Shown: positions 48,301 through 62,270, counted from the stretch's first letter. The stretch: DNA of 64,000 nucleotides from Climacium dendroides (GCA_950106755.1 OX467082.1:37386001-37450000); one strand, 5' to 3'. A program made the numbers and translations. Notes: a model not told the origin generated them from the letters alone.

Positions 48301-51300
48301 ACTTGTCAATTTGGGTACCTTCCACTATTGGAATGTCTTGAAACTTGTTGAGGTGCATTATTAACATAAAATAATCTATTTTAATTTTAGTGAGATTTTA
48401 ATACAACCTGGATAATTTCCAAGAGTTTTCCATCGTATATTTTAGTAGTTGACCATTTGAAAAAAGTATCTCTACTAGTCCTAAAATTCCGTAATTTTTT
48501 ATGGAACTTCTTATGGAATTTTTCAAAGCATGTGCAAGTTCACATTCTTACTTTATATATTCAAAGATGGAAGATAAAATTCTACTTCCTCTTTAAAGCA
48601 TCCATAATCTAAGAATCTTTCACATACAAAAAAATCTTGGTGAATTAATTTTATTTTTAATGCCTTCGTATGATCCTAACCCTAGATCATCCTTTGTTGG
48701 TCGTAGATTCCTCCACCAATTTGTCTTGAGGTGGTAACTCCTACAAGCTAACAATTGGGGTCTCTACTATTCTGTTAATGTAATGGGGAAACTGAAACCT
48801 ATCTTTGCGAATGTACCTAAGGATCTCACTAGACTTTCCTCAGACTAGTTTAGCCATGGTAGATTACTTGAATTAATAGGTTTAGGTCATTTTGGACAAT
48901 ATCTATCTAAAGGTGAATTCAAGAACATTTAAGTTTGCAATGCATTAGTTGAGTGCGAACATACTTTTGTACCAAAATCAATTATTGTGCAAAATTCTAT
49001 CCTTGGGCTATTACAAATGACTAACAAATAGTGATCGCAAACAACTGTACAACAATCAAGTCCAACAATTGCTCAAATCATAAAATTATATACAAACGTG
49101 TACTTGATAATTGCAAATACAATAAAATGCATCTCAAAGCTTACCATTAAATTCAAAGCTTAATTAGACTACAATTAGACTATTTCCTAGTCCGAAACAA
49201 AGAATTTATTCAAGAAGTAGTGACTCTAAGTACCCAACTCCATAATAGAATGTAAAAAATCACAAACACTTTTTTACTCATTATCAATCTAAATAGAGAG
49301 CTTCCCAAGTGCAACATCTAAAAGCTTTCTGATACAACCAACTACAAATGCAACCCCATCCCAAGCTCATAACCAAAACACAAGCAAATATGTACAAGGG
49401 TCTTTAACAAAATGAAACATCAACTACACAAATAACCTTCAACCTACTTAAATTCTAAGAAAAATAGAACCCATCTTTGTTCTTTAGCATAGAATCTAAT
49501 GTAGCAATTATACAACTGCAATGGGTGATAAATTTGTAGAAGAAACCAACAATGTGTTTCAAATGAAAAATTTGGCTCACACTTACAAACTAAATTACAA
49601 AGAAAGAATCATTTCAAGGCTCCAAAATTAGGAAGCGGGCAAATTAGCAACTAATGTAGTTTCTTTGAGAATGAAATTCTACTATAATAAAATTTTGAAG
49701 AATATGTAATGTACTATACTATTTTGCTAAGAGAGAGGTCCTCTAGCTCACTTTGTTGTATTTTAGCAAGACTTATCTTCATACTTTCTTTCAGTAGATA
49801 GAATGGCTAGTTTGCCCTTTTGGCCCTCTTGAAATTTTTTAGTCCTTTTTTTACACAAAGATAGATGTGAGCTATGGTTTGAGCAAATTTTAATTTTAAT
49901 TTTTTCAAAAGTGTAAACTTGTTATGAATTTAATTTGTTATTATTAACTTTTGAAGTGTGTCGTCCAATTGACTCCAAAGTGTCTCTAGACTATGCCAGA
50001 ATTCTAATATTTTTGTAGCATTAAATGAACATGCCACATTGGAATGTCACATATATGCCCTTTATGTGCAACTTTATTACCATATCTATAATTTAGTGAT
50101 TGTAGTATTTGAGTGTTACTTTCATCTCCATTTATAGTGTTCTATTTCAATGTGAGTTTAATGCTATTGGAATGCCATTTTGTATATGTACCAATCGTTT
50201 TTCATTTGCACCCTATTGTGATATTGTTTTAGTGCATTGTTGAACATACACATTTTCAATTTAATCTTTCTACCTTTTTAGTGTTCATTAATTTTGTATT
50301 GATTTTAGGCAAATATGTCATTTTGGCATCATGTTTGATAGAAAATAGTTTAACTTTATGTAGGCACAATTTTGGCATCTCCTACTTCAATGCCATGTTT
50401 GGGATGATATAGAGGATCACTATACACTTTTTCATTTGCATTGGTTCTTTTCATGAATTTTTTAGTTTTTTCCCTTCTTATAATTGAAGTTAGGGAAGGG
50501 AAAAAAATAAAATTGAATTTACTATTTTGTATAAATCCTTTTCTTCCATTCCTTTGTGAACTTTCATTTTTACTAAACAATAATGTAAGGTTTCGAGCTA
50601 TAATAGACACTCTAAATCCATTCTCTAACAAAGATAAACTGATCCTCCTAATGTCCTCAATCTACATTATTAAAAACATGTAGGCTCTAAAGAATCACTT
50701 ACAAAATCATATATTGAAGAAGGTGTACCTGTATTTTGAGCACATAGTGAGACTAAAGTTTTACACCCCCACCCACTCACCCATTCAATTTAAATATTTT
50801 AAAAAATTCTCCAATCCCCCCTTGCAATCCAAATTAAATATATTTTTTATTCCCCCCTCCAACTCAACCCAAACCCAAAATATCTCCCCCACCTCTAATT
50901 TGTAATTTCAAATTGACAAGAGGTTCTACAATTAATATGGATTTTAGTGTGTACATATATACATCTTTTGTACTCATACTTATATCTGTATCCATCTTCT
51001 ACATCCATATCCATAGTCGTAGTCATATCTGTACATATCTTCTATACATTTATCCATATCTATCTTTTGTAATCGAATTTGTATCTGTTTTCGTATCCAT
51101 ATTCGTATCCTAGATCGATAGCTTGGAGATTGGTTTTATTTATTTTTCTATGAGAAGATCTATGGTCTGAAATTTTTTTAAATAAAAAATGAGGGGGGGT
51201 GCATCTTTTCACCATATAGTTAGATCTAATACAAAGATTAATTTATAAATCTATGTCTAGATTTTATAATTCTGTACCCTTACAAATACCCCAAATATCT

Positions 51301-51370
51301 TAAAATCTACAAGATTTTGTAAATCTTCTAAAATTAATTTCCAATTCTGTAGGTATTCTTCCCAATCCAA
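45356..51370. other. AT-rich intergenic DNA
   Basis: No genes recognised. It contains a decayed MITE copy (47009-47363), a pyrimidine-rich tract (50765-50895) and a cryptic TATCCATATC-type simple repeat (about 50985-51110). Confidence 0.5.
47009..47363. repeat. Partial copy of the TTAA-flanked MITE family
   Basis: The sequence parallels 61301-61660 in the same orientation: CACTACAAATGGAATTT, AATTTTCACACAACAT, GACTACATGGTTAAA-like, GGCAGCCTAGGCA-like, AAACTTCTTTAAAAATCACTT and CATTCCATTTTGATTAATGA blocks in order. The left end is degenerate (TTTAACCTTTAAAG) and no right end was found, so it is truncated or interrupted. Confidence 0.5.
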
Positions 51371-51388
51371 GCATTGATGTACATTTTT

Positions 51389-52515
51389 TAGGGTTTGGAG
51401 CTCACAGTCCGAGTTCCCTTCTCGTTCAATTCCGTCCTTCTGCCCCGCGTTGGTGTCCCAGAGACCACGGTCTTTCCGTCTTGTAGCAGCTCCAGTCAGT
51501 GCAATTGTGAGGGTGGATGCTTGCGGGAATAGTGAGAGGGAATGGGACGATGACTTTGATGTAGGTCGAAGGCGGAGAGTATCGCATGGTCGTGGTGGAG
51601 GAGCTCTGGCAGTGGAGACCTCGGGGCATGGTAGAGCTCGTGCGAGGACTTATTTCGTCTTCTGCCTCTGTGTTGGAATGAAAATGATGCACTCGGATTG
51701 AACGCTGGCAGGATTTTGTCAAAGATTATCTCCAGGTGAATAATGTGCGAGAATACTTGTGAATGACGGGTTTGCGATTAGATTGTTGGCGCGGGAGCCT
51801 CGTTGGATCGTGCGAGGTGGTGATGAGAGTTGGAGCGCAACTACTTGATTTGTCCTGTTCTTTTCTTTGAAATTGAATTCGTAGTGATTGCAATTGGGGG
51901 TTTGAGTTTCGAAACCCTAGATCGGAAACCCGAGGATGCTTGGCAGAGTTGTTTTGGAACGCGACTCTTCTTTGCCGTTTGAGGCTACCTTTCTAGCTGT
52001 CGAATTCATCTGGTGAGTGCTGTTCCCGGGTTTTATATGTGAGAGGCGTGAGCTTTAGTTGATGATGTAATCAAGTGCCTTGGCAAGCTATTTGGTTCTT
52101 AATTTGTGACCTATCTATTGCTTGGATGCTTTTTATCTCGACTTCATTTGGATAGAGCTGCGGCCATTCTACTTGATGAGCAGAGGTTCAATCCGGGTAC
52201 CGCATTTGGGTTTAATTTGAGTCTTGTTGTACCTATTCATAGTACTTTTAATGCACTTTCAATGACAAAAATTTCGAGTTCTAATTGTAAACAGGTGAAA
52301 AGTTAGCAATTTATTGAGGAGTGCATGGAGGTTGTGCGCTGAGGATGCCCTTAGGAGTTAAGGTTTATGTCCCTGTTTGGGGGTTTTAGTTGCGTGTATC
52401 GAGGTTTCCGTGTTGCCTTGCGACTGATTTTTCTTCTTCTTTTTCGAATTTGGGGATGTGTAGGATGTAAAGCTTCCAATTAGGACAACACTCACTTGTC
52501 GACAGATTGAAAGCT
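51389..52515 (+). promoter_or_regulatory. Promoter and leader region of the RPC3 gene
   Basis: The base composition rises sharply at about 51.37 kb. A telo-box in reverse orientation (TAGGGTTT) lies at 51389-51396 and a forward one (AAACCCTA) at 51912-51919, motifs common at plant housekeeping and translation-related genes. A leader intron is likely: donor G/GTGAGTGC with GT at 52012 and acceptor GATGTGTAG ending at 52463, followed by 52 nt to the ATG. No TATA box was recognised. Frames on both strands around 51.43-51.72 kb have no known motifs. Confidence 0.5.
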
Positions 52516-55500
52516 ATGGCCACGGCGTTCGGGCGCAAGCTCAGCTGCCACCTAATTCACACCCACTTCGGCGACCTTGTGCAGGTTTCTCACCTCTTGC
52601 TCGTGCAGTCTCCAAGTCATTGAGTTACTAGTCTCAATGTTTTTACTTTTCTTATTGCTGTTGCGTTTCGAATGTGCTGATAGTTTCTGATTGCCTTCTT
52701 TTGCAAGAGCTCGTGCCAATTGTGTGATTTTTTTGTAGAAAGTGGCCAAGTGCTTGGTGTACCGGGGCCCGCTGGCATTGCAAGATATTGCTCGATTTTC
52801 CGAGTTAAACCCTACGACGCTCAAGAGCTGCCTCCTCGTCCTTGTGCAGCACAGTTGTGTGCAAGCCTTCAAAGTGGAGCATGAGGGTGAGATAATCTCG
52901 CAGTCGACTACTGCTTTTATTGTGCTTCAGAATCTGGAGTAGAAAGTTTTCGATGGTTTAGTTCAAACTCGCATAGAATTTTCTTAAAATGAGTGAGTGC
53001 GTTTGCTTTAGGTGTTGGGACGGCACCTCGTGTTTCTACCTCGTATGTTGCTATTACCGACAACATTCTGCATCGCATGCGGTTTCCCAAGTTTCTTGTA
53101 CTTGTGCGTGAGGAATTGGGTGAAGAGGTTGGATCTTGAACTTTAAAATTTTTTGAACTGTTTTATTGTTTTTGTATGTTTGTTTGTGTTTTGAGTGCAT
53201 AGCTTTGTACTGATCAGTGTGTTTCTTGATGATTAGTCGATGAGAGTATCCTTTTCTTTGGAGGTGATGATGTTGTGTGACTCAATGAGAAATTTTGCAA
53301 TTGTGTGTAGGCGGAGTCGTTGGTTGAAGGTCTGCTCGAACATGGTCGGCTTACGCTGGAGCAGATCATTCAGCGTACTGCTGCAAAAGTTGGAAAAGGT
53401 TAGTTTAGGGTTTAGGACCAAGAAGCCCAAATTAGGCCGCATGTTTTCTTTAGCAGTTATGATGAGGTCATTGATGGAATTCTTTTTGTCCAATTTATTT
53501 ATCTGTTGGCGAACTCTGCAATGTGTTTTAGTGATTCTTGTGAAATGAAAATTGTCCCCATGTGAATTACTCCGTATGTTTTTCACAATATAATCAAATC
53601 GAATTGATCATTTTAAACCATGAACCCTTAGGGGTTAAGGTTTTGTATAAGCAGGGAATGTTAACTTAATATGCACTAGTGAATAATGTGATCTGTATGT
53701 ACCTGTTTTTATAAGATTCTCCGTTAAAATTTATTTCATTATTCTATGGTCAGCGGAAGGAGAACTGGTGATGGACGTGAAAGAAACTTTTGCCAAGCTG
53801 GTGGCTGCACACTTCATAGAGCGGTGTCCAGCTGCTGAGCCCTCTTTACAGCCAAAGGATCCTTTGGAACCTCCGAAGAAAGTTCCACGTGGTGCTGCTG
53901 TAAGTTCTTATTCCTTTGACATATATGACATTACCTCCTGGAGTTTTCCTATAATTTATTATCACCCTCCTGTTGGATTTTTTAACATTCTAGAGTAATA
54001 TAAGGCTTGCACCGTTTCCACTATAGCACAAAAAGAATCTCAAACATTGAAGAACTGGCCCACTTTTGAACCAATTTGTTCTTTTCCGAGGCTTGCAATC
54101 ACGAAGGACTAGATGAAGGGAAATAAATAATTCTAACGTGAGCCACACCCGTCTTTGCAAACACAACATGAACTCCAGTTAGTGCACAAAAATATTCTAG
54201 ATTGCTTTTGTTGGCTCACTGTTAATTGATTTATGGTGTTCAAGCAGCTCCTCCAGAACATTATGTACTCTATTGTGACAAGTCTTTATTCTGCCTTCAG
54301 TTCTGACCTCCGTATATTGTTGATCAGAAAGTGCGTGGTCCAATATTGTCTGAACAAGACGCAGGAGCTGAATCAGTCCAGCGCATCCTGAAAGCTGCAG
54401 CTCCATCTGAGACGGAGAGATTTCAACTGCCGATAACCATGGTTACCTTAAGTGACCCAGCCTTGGCGAATGACTTGGTTGAATCCCGTCCCCTTTCCCA
54501 GAAGGTGAGTGACATGCAAGTTTGCAGTTCTACCTCCCCTTCATTATTGACGTAGAGGAAACGAATTGCATGACTTTAAACATTTGAACATGACTGCGAT
54601 TTTTGGTAGATGTATGGAGCTGTGGAAAGATTGATGTGGTACCAGAGCCAAATCTGCCGAATCAAATTTTTATAAAAATGTATGAATTTTTTTGGCTATT
54701 TTAAACCTAGTAGGTTTTAGACCGCAATAAGTGGCATTAGACAACATCATGTCCGTTCAAGAATTAGTAGCCATAGACACTCAGCCAGGTCATGGTTATA
54801 TCACGTCCAACCAAGCTTACGAATAGATGAGTTGTGTGGTAACAGGGGTCAATTTAGGGAATGGTACCATGTCCCTAAGTGATCGAATGTTCTCTACTTT
54901 AAGTGTTCCCCTCGAGCTTATATAATTTATCGCATGCAACACCTGCTTTCATACTCCCGGGAGATCATACATGACCTGCATTGATCGGTGTTGCAGAGGA
55001 AGCATGAGGCGCTTAAGATGGATTCCAAGACTGCTGCTGCGGTTGATGAGAAGGAAGTTTTGTGGCGTGTTAATTTTGAGGAGTTTTTGCGGAAGTTAAG
55101 GCATCAGGTGATGAATTTTGCATTCATCTTCAGCCTTGTTGAGTTCAAATTATCAACAGAAGACGTATTTATGGAATGGCTAGCAAGTGGCTAATTGCAA
55201 GTGTCTATCTCAAATAGAAATGTATAATTTTGATATGTCCTGTTTGGTCTTTAGAACAATCTTCAATATAATCCTCACTGATTGAAAAATTCAAAATCCT
55301 TATACGAAAATCTTAGAATTTCGATATTCCTGTAACCGCTTGACACAAATATACTAGCCATAAGAAACCATCCGTTGGATTGATGGGCCTTAGCATGCTA
55401 CTGTTGCTTTTAAGACATGTCTCATTCTCACAGACCATAACTTTCTACATTTTTAAATCATTTCTGAGTCTCTCCCGTTGGGGTAGGGACATTAAAATGG

Positions 55501-58488
55501 GAAGGTATATTGTTGATTGTACGCTTAAGCTCTCCTTTAATTACCCTTGCTCAGCACATTTACACGTAAATACTAACTTGGAGGGTTTGGATCGTGGTAG
55601 ACATGTGTTGACATGGTGAAGACTAGGATCGACACAGGAGCTGCTGTGATCTTAAAAGCAATGCTTCAAGCGACTGGGAAGCAAGAGACATCTGCCAGAC
55701 AGCACTATTCAGGTGCATTTTTGAATGGGTCATATGTAATCTTTTTGCATTGATTCTTTTGATTTTAAATTTGGTCCCGCCTGAATTATATTTTTTACAA
55801 TACGATCAATCAAATTGGCATTTTTAACGCCATGAAATCTCGGTCCTTTGGGGGTTAAAAATGCTAAACATCTTTCTTTTGTCATCCATTTCAATCAGGC
55901 ATGTATGTGTTTTCCGATTATCCCTGCATCAAATCCACTGAAATTATGATGCTGGGGCTTGTGGTGCAGTTCCTCTTTCCATGGAAGCCATTACTCAAGC
56001 TGTGCGAGGATCACCGGAAGGGCAACACATGACATTAGAGCGCATCCGAGGTGTAGTATCACAACTGGCGGCTGATGGGATAGGCTATCTCTCAAGAGCT
56101 GGAGAGAGAGGAGCACCTGCTGAAGGTGGCAACAGTTATGCTATCAGTATCCTTGCTTGAATATAGCATTTAAATATCTGTTTGTTTGTTTGTTTGTTTG
56201 TTTAAATATCTTGGTACGTCCCAGCTAAGAATTTCTCGAAAATTCTCCATCACCATTTTTTGTTAGATTTGCACAACATCATAGAAGCACGCCAAAAGAA
56301 CGAGGTGAATTTCCTCCCTAGTGACATTATGTTTTCGATGATTGTTTTATTCTAGCATTGTGTTTGCTTGGAAATCGAAACTTGTTTTGGATAAACTTGT
56401 AGTTAACAATCACTGTTGAAATACAGGTGGAAGGTATAGTTTTGCAGCGATTTGGAAGGGAGTGCTGCCGTATTTATAGGCTTTTGACTATAAAGGGACA
56501 GCTTGAACAGAAACAAGTACGATTCTCTGTACAACGATTTTATTGACATTGCAAGCATCTGGACAGAGTAAGCAATGAGCTGACGTGAGCTTTGTTGTGT
56601 TTATTTTCCTCTAGATTGGGGAAAAAGCCATGGCGCCTAAAAATGTGAAAGAACTGCTTTACCGACTCCTCAAAGAGCAATATGTTCAAGTCCAGGTACT
56701 TTCTGGTTCTTTCTTTCTCTTTTAATCCCTATTATAGGTATTGATAGATAAAGCCTGAATCCTTTTTTTTGAATTTCTGCACATTTGTGCTTATATATAC
56801 GTTTTTACCCTTCTGCACATCTTTGAATTATATATATCATTTAGCTCAATTCCATCAAAGTGGTCATAAAAGTAGGCTATCACATAAATTACTTCGGATG
56901 AATGAGAAGCTATTTGGACGAAGCAATGCCCAGTAGCATCCAGAATATGGACCTCAGAGCGCTTAGGGGTTAAGCAGTTTGTAGAAAGAAGGCAAAGAAA
57001 TTGAGTGCAAGTTAACCCACATTTCTCAGTCGCTCGACCATATCTCGCTAGCACAGTACTTAATGCTAATATTTTGACAAAAAGCAGTACTTGCCTTTTA
57101 AGTGCTGCAAAAATGCAAAAAGTTCAGTTGGATTTGGGGAATTTGACTTCGACTTAAGTCTCTTGTTGATTGAGCAGGAAATTGCCAAGACATCAGAGCA
57201 CATCGCCAGCAAGTCTATTTTTTTGTGGAAAGTTAATCATCGAGTTGTGCTGCATAGAGTTTTAGATGACTTGTATCATGCTGCTACCAATTTATGTCTA
57301 CGACATGCGCACGAAATTCAAAAGGAGCAAGAGGTAAATGGTCTCTTTTGTAGAATCTACTCAGTTGGGTAATCTGTACTCTCTTTTTGTTTTTTTCTAT
57401 CTCTGACATTAAATTGGTCAATTGGAAGGGTGCTTAAGCCCTTACCGCATGAACTGAAATAGAAAGTCATATCCAATCATAGTAACGTCCTAAAAATAAT
57501 TTTATAGTTAAATAGTGTAGGGCATGGTTTCTTCGCTCTGTTCGTATATTTTGCGATGATTCATTTCTATTCCTATAGATATGGAAGCAGCCCACTTTGG
57601 TCAATATGGTTAAACCGAGTTTCACTTAAATTCTAGAGGGAATCACCCTAAACATTTTAGGATCTAGGGGTGCTTTAATGGACCAGCCAATCACTCGATT
57701 CTGCCTTGAAGAATCTTGTTAGGTTAGTGATTCAACCCGTGAGTGCCCAAAATCAAACATGAAAAGGCCTACTTTGGAAGCTACTAGCCAATCGTACTAA
57801 CTTTCTTTCTTAAAGTGTAGGGTATGATTTTTTCTGCTTTTTTGGTATAATTTGTCACCTTCCTTAAAAGATACCTGAATGCTTTATTTCGACCCATTTA
57901 GACAGTTGGCTACTTTTGGCCATTGCAGCACTTATAGGTCAATGGAATCCTTGTCTAGGCAGTGGTTCCATTAACCTCTAAGAGCCTGATGGTTTGAAAA
58001 TGTATGAAGGAATGGTATCTCGTGAAATGAGACATGTTACAAGCAGTAGTAGCATGTTAGGGCTCCTCAAAAATAATTTCTTACATCTACACATGTGATG
58101 TGGTGTGACATGGCTATAAGAATAGTGGCATTTTAAGATTGTCAACATTATTGAGTTTTCAATAAGTGAGGATTACACAGAGGATTACACTGAAGATTAT
58201 ATGGAAGTATACATTTCTGTTTTGGGTAGACACACTTGTTCTTCACCGCTTGTATTGTATGTATACAAAGGATTTGAATCTTGGATTTGATGTGTGGTTG
58301 GTTTCTGTGGTTCTCAGGTGTTGGGCCTTGTGGACCAGCTGGACTCAGGGTCGGATGCTCATGTACCTCATGTCACATTGACTAGAACGCAACAAGAGCA
58401 AGTGAATCGAATTAGTCGTATCACTACAATTTTGGACGCTTCTTTGTTAAAACTGGATGATGCAATATTGCTTTTCCACGACTTTTAA
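52516..58488 (+). CDS. DNA-directed RNA polymerase III subunit RPC3 (RPC82/POLR3C)
   Basis: Fourteen exons, all with GT-AG borders and matching phases: 52516-52584, 52739-52886, 53012-53127, 53311-53398, 53754-53899, 54328-54504, 54997-55107, 55601-55712, 55970-56146, 56267-56304, 56427-56516, 56615-56695, 57178-57333, 58318-58488 (TAA). They total 1,680 nt, 559 residues, the usual length of the family. The N-terminal winged helix (LIHTHFGDLVQKVAKCLVYR, LNPTTLKSCLLVLVQHSCVQ) is the RPC82 HTH domain. ILHRMRFPKFLVLVREELGE lies near residue 90-110. CVDMVKTRIDTGAAVILKAM (about residue 287-306) and FGRECCRIYRLLTIKGQLEQ (exon 11) belong to the RPC82 core. The C-terminus has a further winged helix. 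RPC3 acts in the nucleus, in the RPC3-RPC6-RPC7 subcomplex that helps open promoters of tRNA, 5S rRNA and other Pol III genes. Confidence 0.5.
56176..56203 (+). repeat. (TTTG)n microsatellite in an RPC3 intron
   Basis: About six TTTG units lie in the intron between exons 9 and 10. Confidence 0.5.
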
Positions 58489-60024
58489 AGACCTCTACTA
58501 CATGTGGGAGTGACTAATTCTACCACCCATTTGACAAGGAAGAGTGGAGTGCGGGTTGGATGTTCATATGCAAATCCATAGCTTAAGTTACACTGCTTGT
58601 TTTGTTTTTCCAGATTCATTATTCGAGCCTATTACTACCTAGATAAGGGCTTGAAACTATAATCATGATAGCACATTATTTGTCAGGATTCATGTGATAT
58701 GAAATGGAAAAACTTTGAACCTTTATAAATTAAAGCTTTAAAACCTCAAAACAAAGAAATATAAACCAAAAATACTTAGTTTAAACATAGAAAAAGAAAG
58801 CTTGACTTAGAAGAATTTGTGGCATTCTACTAGCTTATGCTATTTCTTTTCCAATTTTGGTCCTCTTTTGTTCCCTATTTTTTTTATACCATCAATTATT
58901 ATGGCATAGACCATAGAGTTTGGTGTTGCAATCTAACTAATTCGAGGATTTAGGTTGTCTATTATGACACTGATAATTGCCTCCCAAGGTACTTAAGTTG
59001 TTATTTTTGGATAAAATGTTCAATTTATGAGCAGCATATATGGAAACTTGATCTCTTGTTGGTAGAATAAATGATCATCTCCACTAATGAAAAGTAGAAA
59101 ATGAAACTTGGCCATGAATATTTGACCTCTTAGTTGGACAAACAATAAGCTCATGAAATATTACTAATGATTGGTACAATACATCATGGCCATGAGCTAA
59201 TTTGCTTGAATTGTGTGTAATTAACTTCCATTTGAGCATTGGCATTTGCATGGTTAATTGGAGCTAATAGAGTGATAGCTCACTTTAATGTTTTTCATTC
59301 TTCAAAATAAACTAAATTCACACTAAGTTTGTATGGCATATTAAGTTGGACCATGGCTTTTACTACACAATAGTTTTTCTGCTATAGAAAATTATTGCCT
59401 CTACTGCACGTAATAATATTACTCATACTAATCCTACAATACAAATCAAGTTGTGGACAAGGGTTTTTGATCAAATGGCTTCTTCACAATCTTCAACTAA
59501 TAATCAAGTCTCTATTTTATTTGTTTGAAGATGTATATGATTGTGCAATATAAGAAAACAAGGGTTTTTTTAGATGTTTGAAAAAATGTGAGAGTGTTTA
59601 GTATGATAGGCTAAATGTCAACAACAATGTCTCATAAAATTTGTTATAGCTAACAAGCAAAAAACGTGCAAAAATCATAAAAAAAACATGCAAGATATTA
59701 AGTCATTTTTTCTTAACATGCAAGATATTAGGTCTTTGAAACTCTCCAAAATGCACCATGTTAAACAAGTCACCACCACATAAGCATGACATGGGCGGAT
59801 AATGCCATGTGGGATATTTTTTCATCCATCCGATGAGTGACGTAAGTTGTGACTTGTACCCCACCGATTTTTGAAATGGCAATTGGTTCTAGTAATATGG
59901 TAGTTTATTTTGGTGACATGGTAGTTGGTTTTGGTTTAGGGTTTTGGAAACATTAATTTAGACATTCTTTGAAACAACAATTAGTGCATACCCTACCCAA
60001 GATTGCCAAGAAATAAAAAATTTA

Positions 60025-60071
<47 letters not shown>

Positions 60072-60795
60072 CAAGTAAAATTGTTGAAATCAACAAGAAT
60101 TAAAGAAAACTTACCATCTACCATCAAGAGAACTTTTATGGCAAAATGAAGGAATTTCTTCATGATTGAAAGTTACTAAGAATGAAGGATAGAGTGGTCA
60201 TATTTATATCCATTCTCTGTTCATGGTGAGACAAAAGATATGGGATAATTAAAATATGGGAACTTGGCCATTGTATTTCTTGACAATGTTTTAAACATCT
60301 AGATGATGTTTTAGACATTTGGATTATGTTGTTTTAAACATTTTACATTGAAGACAATTCTTGCTTTACATATCTCATATAAATTGTTTCACTTCCTACT
60401 ATTCCACTTGTATAAAGACCATCTCTTTTCATCCATGGTGCACATCCATCCATTTCTTTTTTTTTACAAAGCATGCCATGTGGTTGCTCTTCCCTTAAAT
60501 TTTTCACATATGGTCAACATTTTTATTAGAAACTGTAGTAATTTTTACTAATTTATCTATAGTTAAAATAGATCTATTTGTTGACATGGCACTCTACATT
60601 TTTTTGGACGTCCCCTAAAATATCAATATGTCTTTTGTCATGTCAAATAAAACATTAGCATCAATGATAACACTAACTTGGATTTACATTAATGTGCCAA
60701 TGTTCTTTGCAATGTCAACAAAAATCTACCTTATCGGGCTAGATGTCCTTTGACATCTTCATGTTTTGTCGAACATTGCACGTTAATGATAAAAA
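58489..60795. other. AT-rich DNA downstream of RPC3
   Basis: The first 100-200 bp should hold the RPC3 3' untranslated region. Beyond it no gene is visible. A short direct repeat of AACATGCAAGATATTA occurs at about 59687 and 59718, and an (AT)n microsatellite lies at 60029-60068. Confidence 0.5.
60029..60068. repeat. (AT)n microsatellite
   Basis: About 20 uninterrupted AT units in AT-rich DNA. Confidence 0.5.
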
Positions 60796-60968
60796 CATTA
60801 CAAAAAATTTCAGGCCTTAGGAGGGCTATTAAGGTTTTGATTTTCGGCATGTATAGTGCAAGTACAGGAAAAATGAAAAATAAATTTAAAAAAAAGAATT
60901 ATATATATATATTTAAAAAACTAAAACTTGACGTGGCATTGACCGGAGGCCTGAAATTTTTTGTAATG
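60796..60968. mobile_element. Foldback/MITE-like element with 22-bp perfect terminal inverted repeats
   Basis: CATTACAAAAAATTTCAGGC followed by CT at 60796-60817 is perfectly repeated, inverted, at 60947-60968. The 173-bp unit has no coding capacity and an (AT)n patch inside. I could not identify a flanking target duplication, so the superfamily is undecided. Confidence 0.5.
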
Positions 60969-61300
60969 CACAAGCCAAAATATAGATTTCTTAGTGTTAT
61001 TTGGAATTTGAGATAAATGTTTTGTTCCAAGTCTTTTTCAAGTGAAAACAATAGCAAGTGTAGTGGTCTAAAAACACCTAGTGTATCCTCACTGACTTCA
61101 TATTGTGATTTGTCTTTGGGATGGGCACATGTAAGGACCACTTCCTCTTGATAATTGCTTGGGAGCTTTTTCATAAGGGAATATTATTTTCCTACCTTCT
61201 TATAGTCCATTGAAAATATTTTGTATTAGATGGGGAATTGTTAGTAACAAAAACTTAGAAGCACTAAGAGTTAATCTCTATTACACAGACATGCTTCTTA

Positions 61301-62270
61301 TTAACCCCCTAAAGGACCAAATGGCCTTTTTTAGCAACATAGCAATTTTGGTCAGCTCACTACAAATGGAATTTTTTTTTTTTTTCTTTGAAATTTTCAC
61401 ACAACATGTGTCCAAAGAGTAGCTTTAAGGCCCAACAATTTTCATAGCTTTTGACTACATGGTTAAATGTTATTGTATGACATGTAGTTTTCAATGTTCA
61501 ACAGGCAACCTGGGCAGTAAAAAAAACTTCTTTAAAAATCACTTGTTAAAAAAATAAAAATTTGAAATTGGTTCTTTAGATTTATTTATATATAAAAATC
61601 TTTTAATCATTCCATTTTGATTAATGAGATGAAAGTTATGAGGAGTTTTAGTTGTGGGTAGTTTGAAGGTAGCTATGGAATCTCTACTCTAAAATAAACT
61701 TTGAAATCCTTTATTTAACTCAATTTTCAATATTTTTGGAAAAAAATAAAAACATTAGGTGTAGATTGTTCATTACAACATTGCAACCATTGGGATTGGC
61801 ATTTTTCAATTCTGCAAAAAAATTGTTAACAGTTTAGTATATTGAATCATTGTCTATTTCTTTTTACTTATCATTTTTTTCCTATGCTGTACAATTCCAA
61901 ATGATCTTGAAAATTTTCAATCACGTATCTAACTTGCCTTGAAGAATGAATCCTAAGAGTAATCACTAGTTGGGATATTTTTTCATACAAATATGACCTG
62001 TGAAGTGTAGCTGCCCGTTTTTTTTGCAGGGACTGAAAAAGGAATTTTGTCACTTCAAACACTAATATCTTGCAATCTACACGGTAAAAATTTCTAAAAC
62101 TTTTTCCACATCTTTTCAAATTAGAGTACTATAAAATCCTACAATCAGATGTGGCAAAAAATGTCTTTGTCAAAAAATGTTTTTTTGTCAAAAAATGTGG
62201 TACTTGTACTAGAGATGGCAAGGTTGAAGCATTTTTGGTGAAAATATAGTCAAAAACCTTTAGGGGTTAA
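61301..62270. mobile_element. TTAA-flanked MITE, copy 2 (962 bp, piggyBac-like ends)
   Basis: TTAA at 61301-61304 and 62267-62270 flanks the element. The left end CCCCCTAAAGG matches the inward reading of the right end, CCCCTAAAGG. The interior shares ordered blocks with copy 1 in inverse orientation, such as TTTGTCACTT, ATATCTTGCAATCTA and ATTCCATTTTGATTA, and with the fragment at 47.0 kb in direct orientation. There is no transposase frame. Confidence 0.5.

Noticed and set aside
39483..51370. CRISPR arrays, rRNA genes or retrotransposon polyproteins
   Set aside because: Looked for repeat-spacer order, rRNA-like blocks and reverse transcriptase or integrase motifs; none seen.
52179..52210. 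GGTTCAATCC, a tRNA B-box-like sequence
   Set aside because: No A-box, acceptor stem or cloverleaf can be built around it; it lies in the RPC3 leader.
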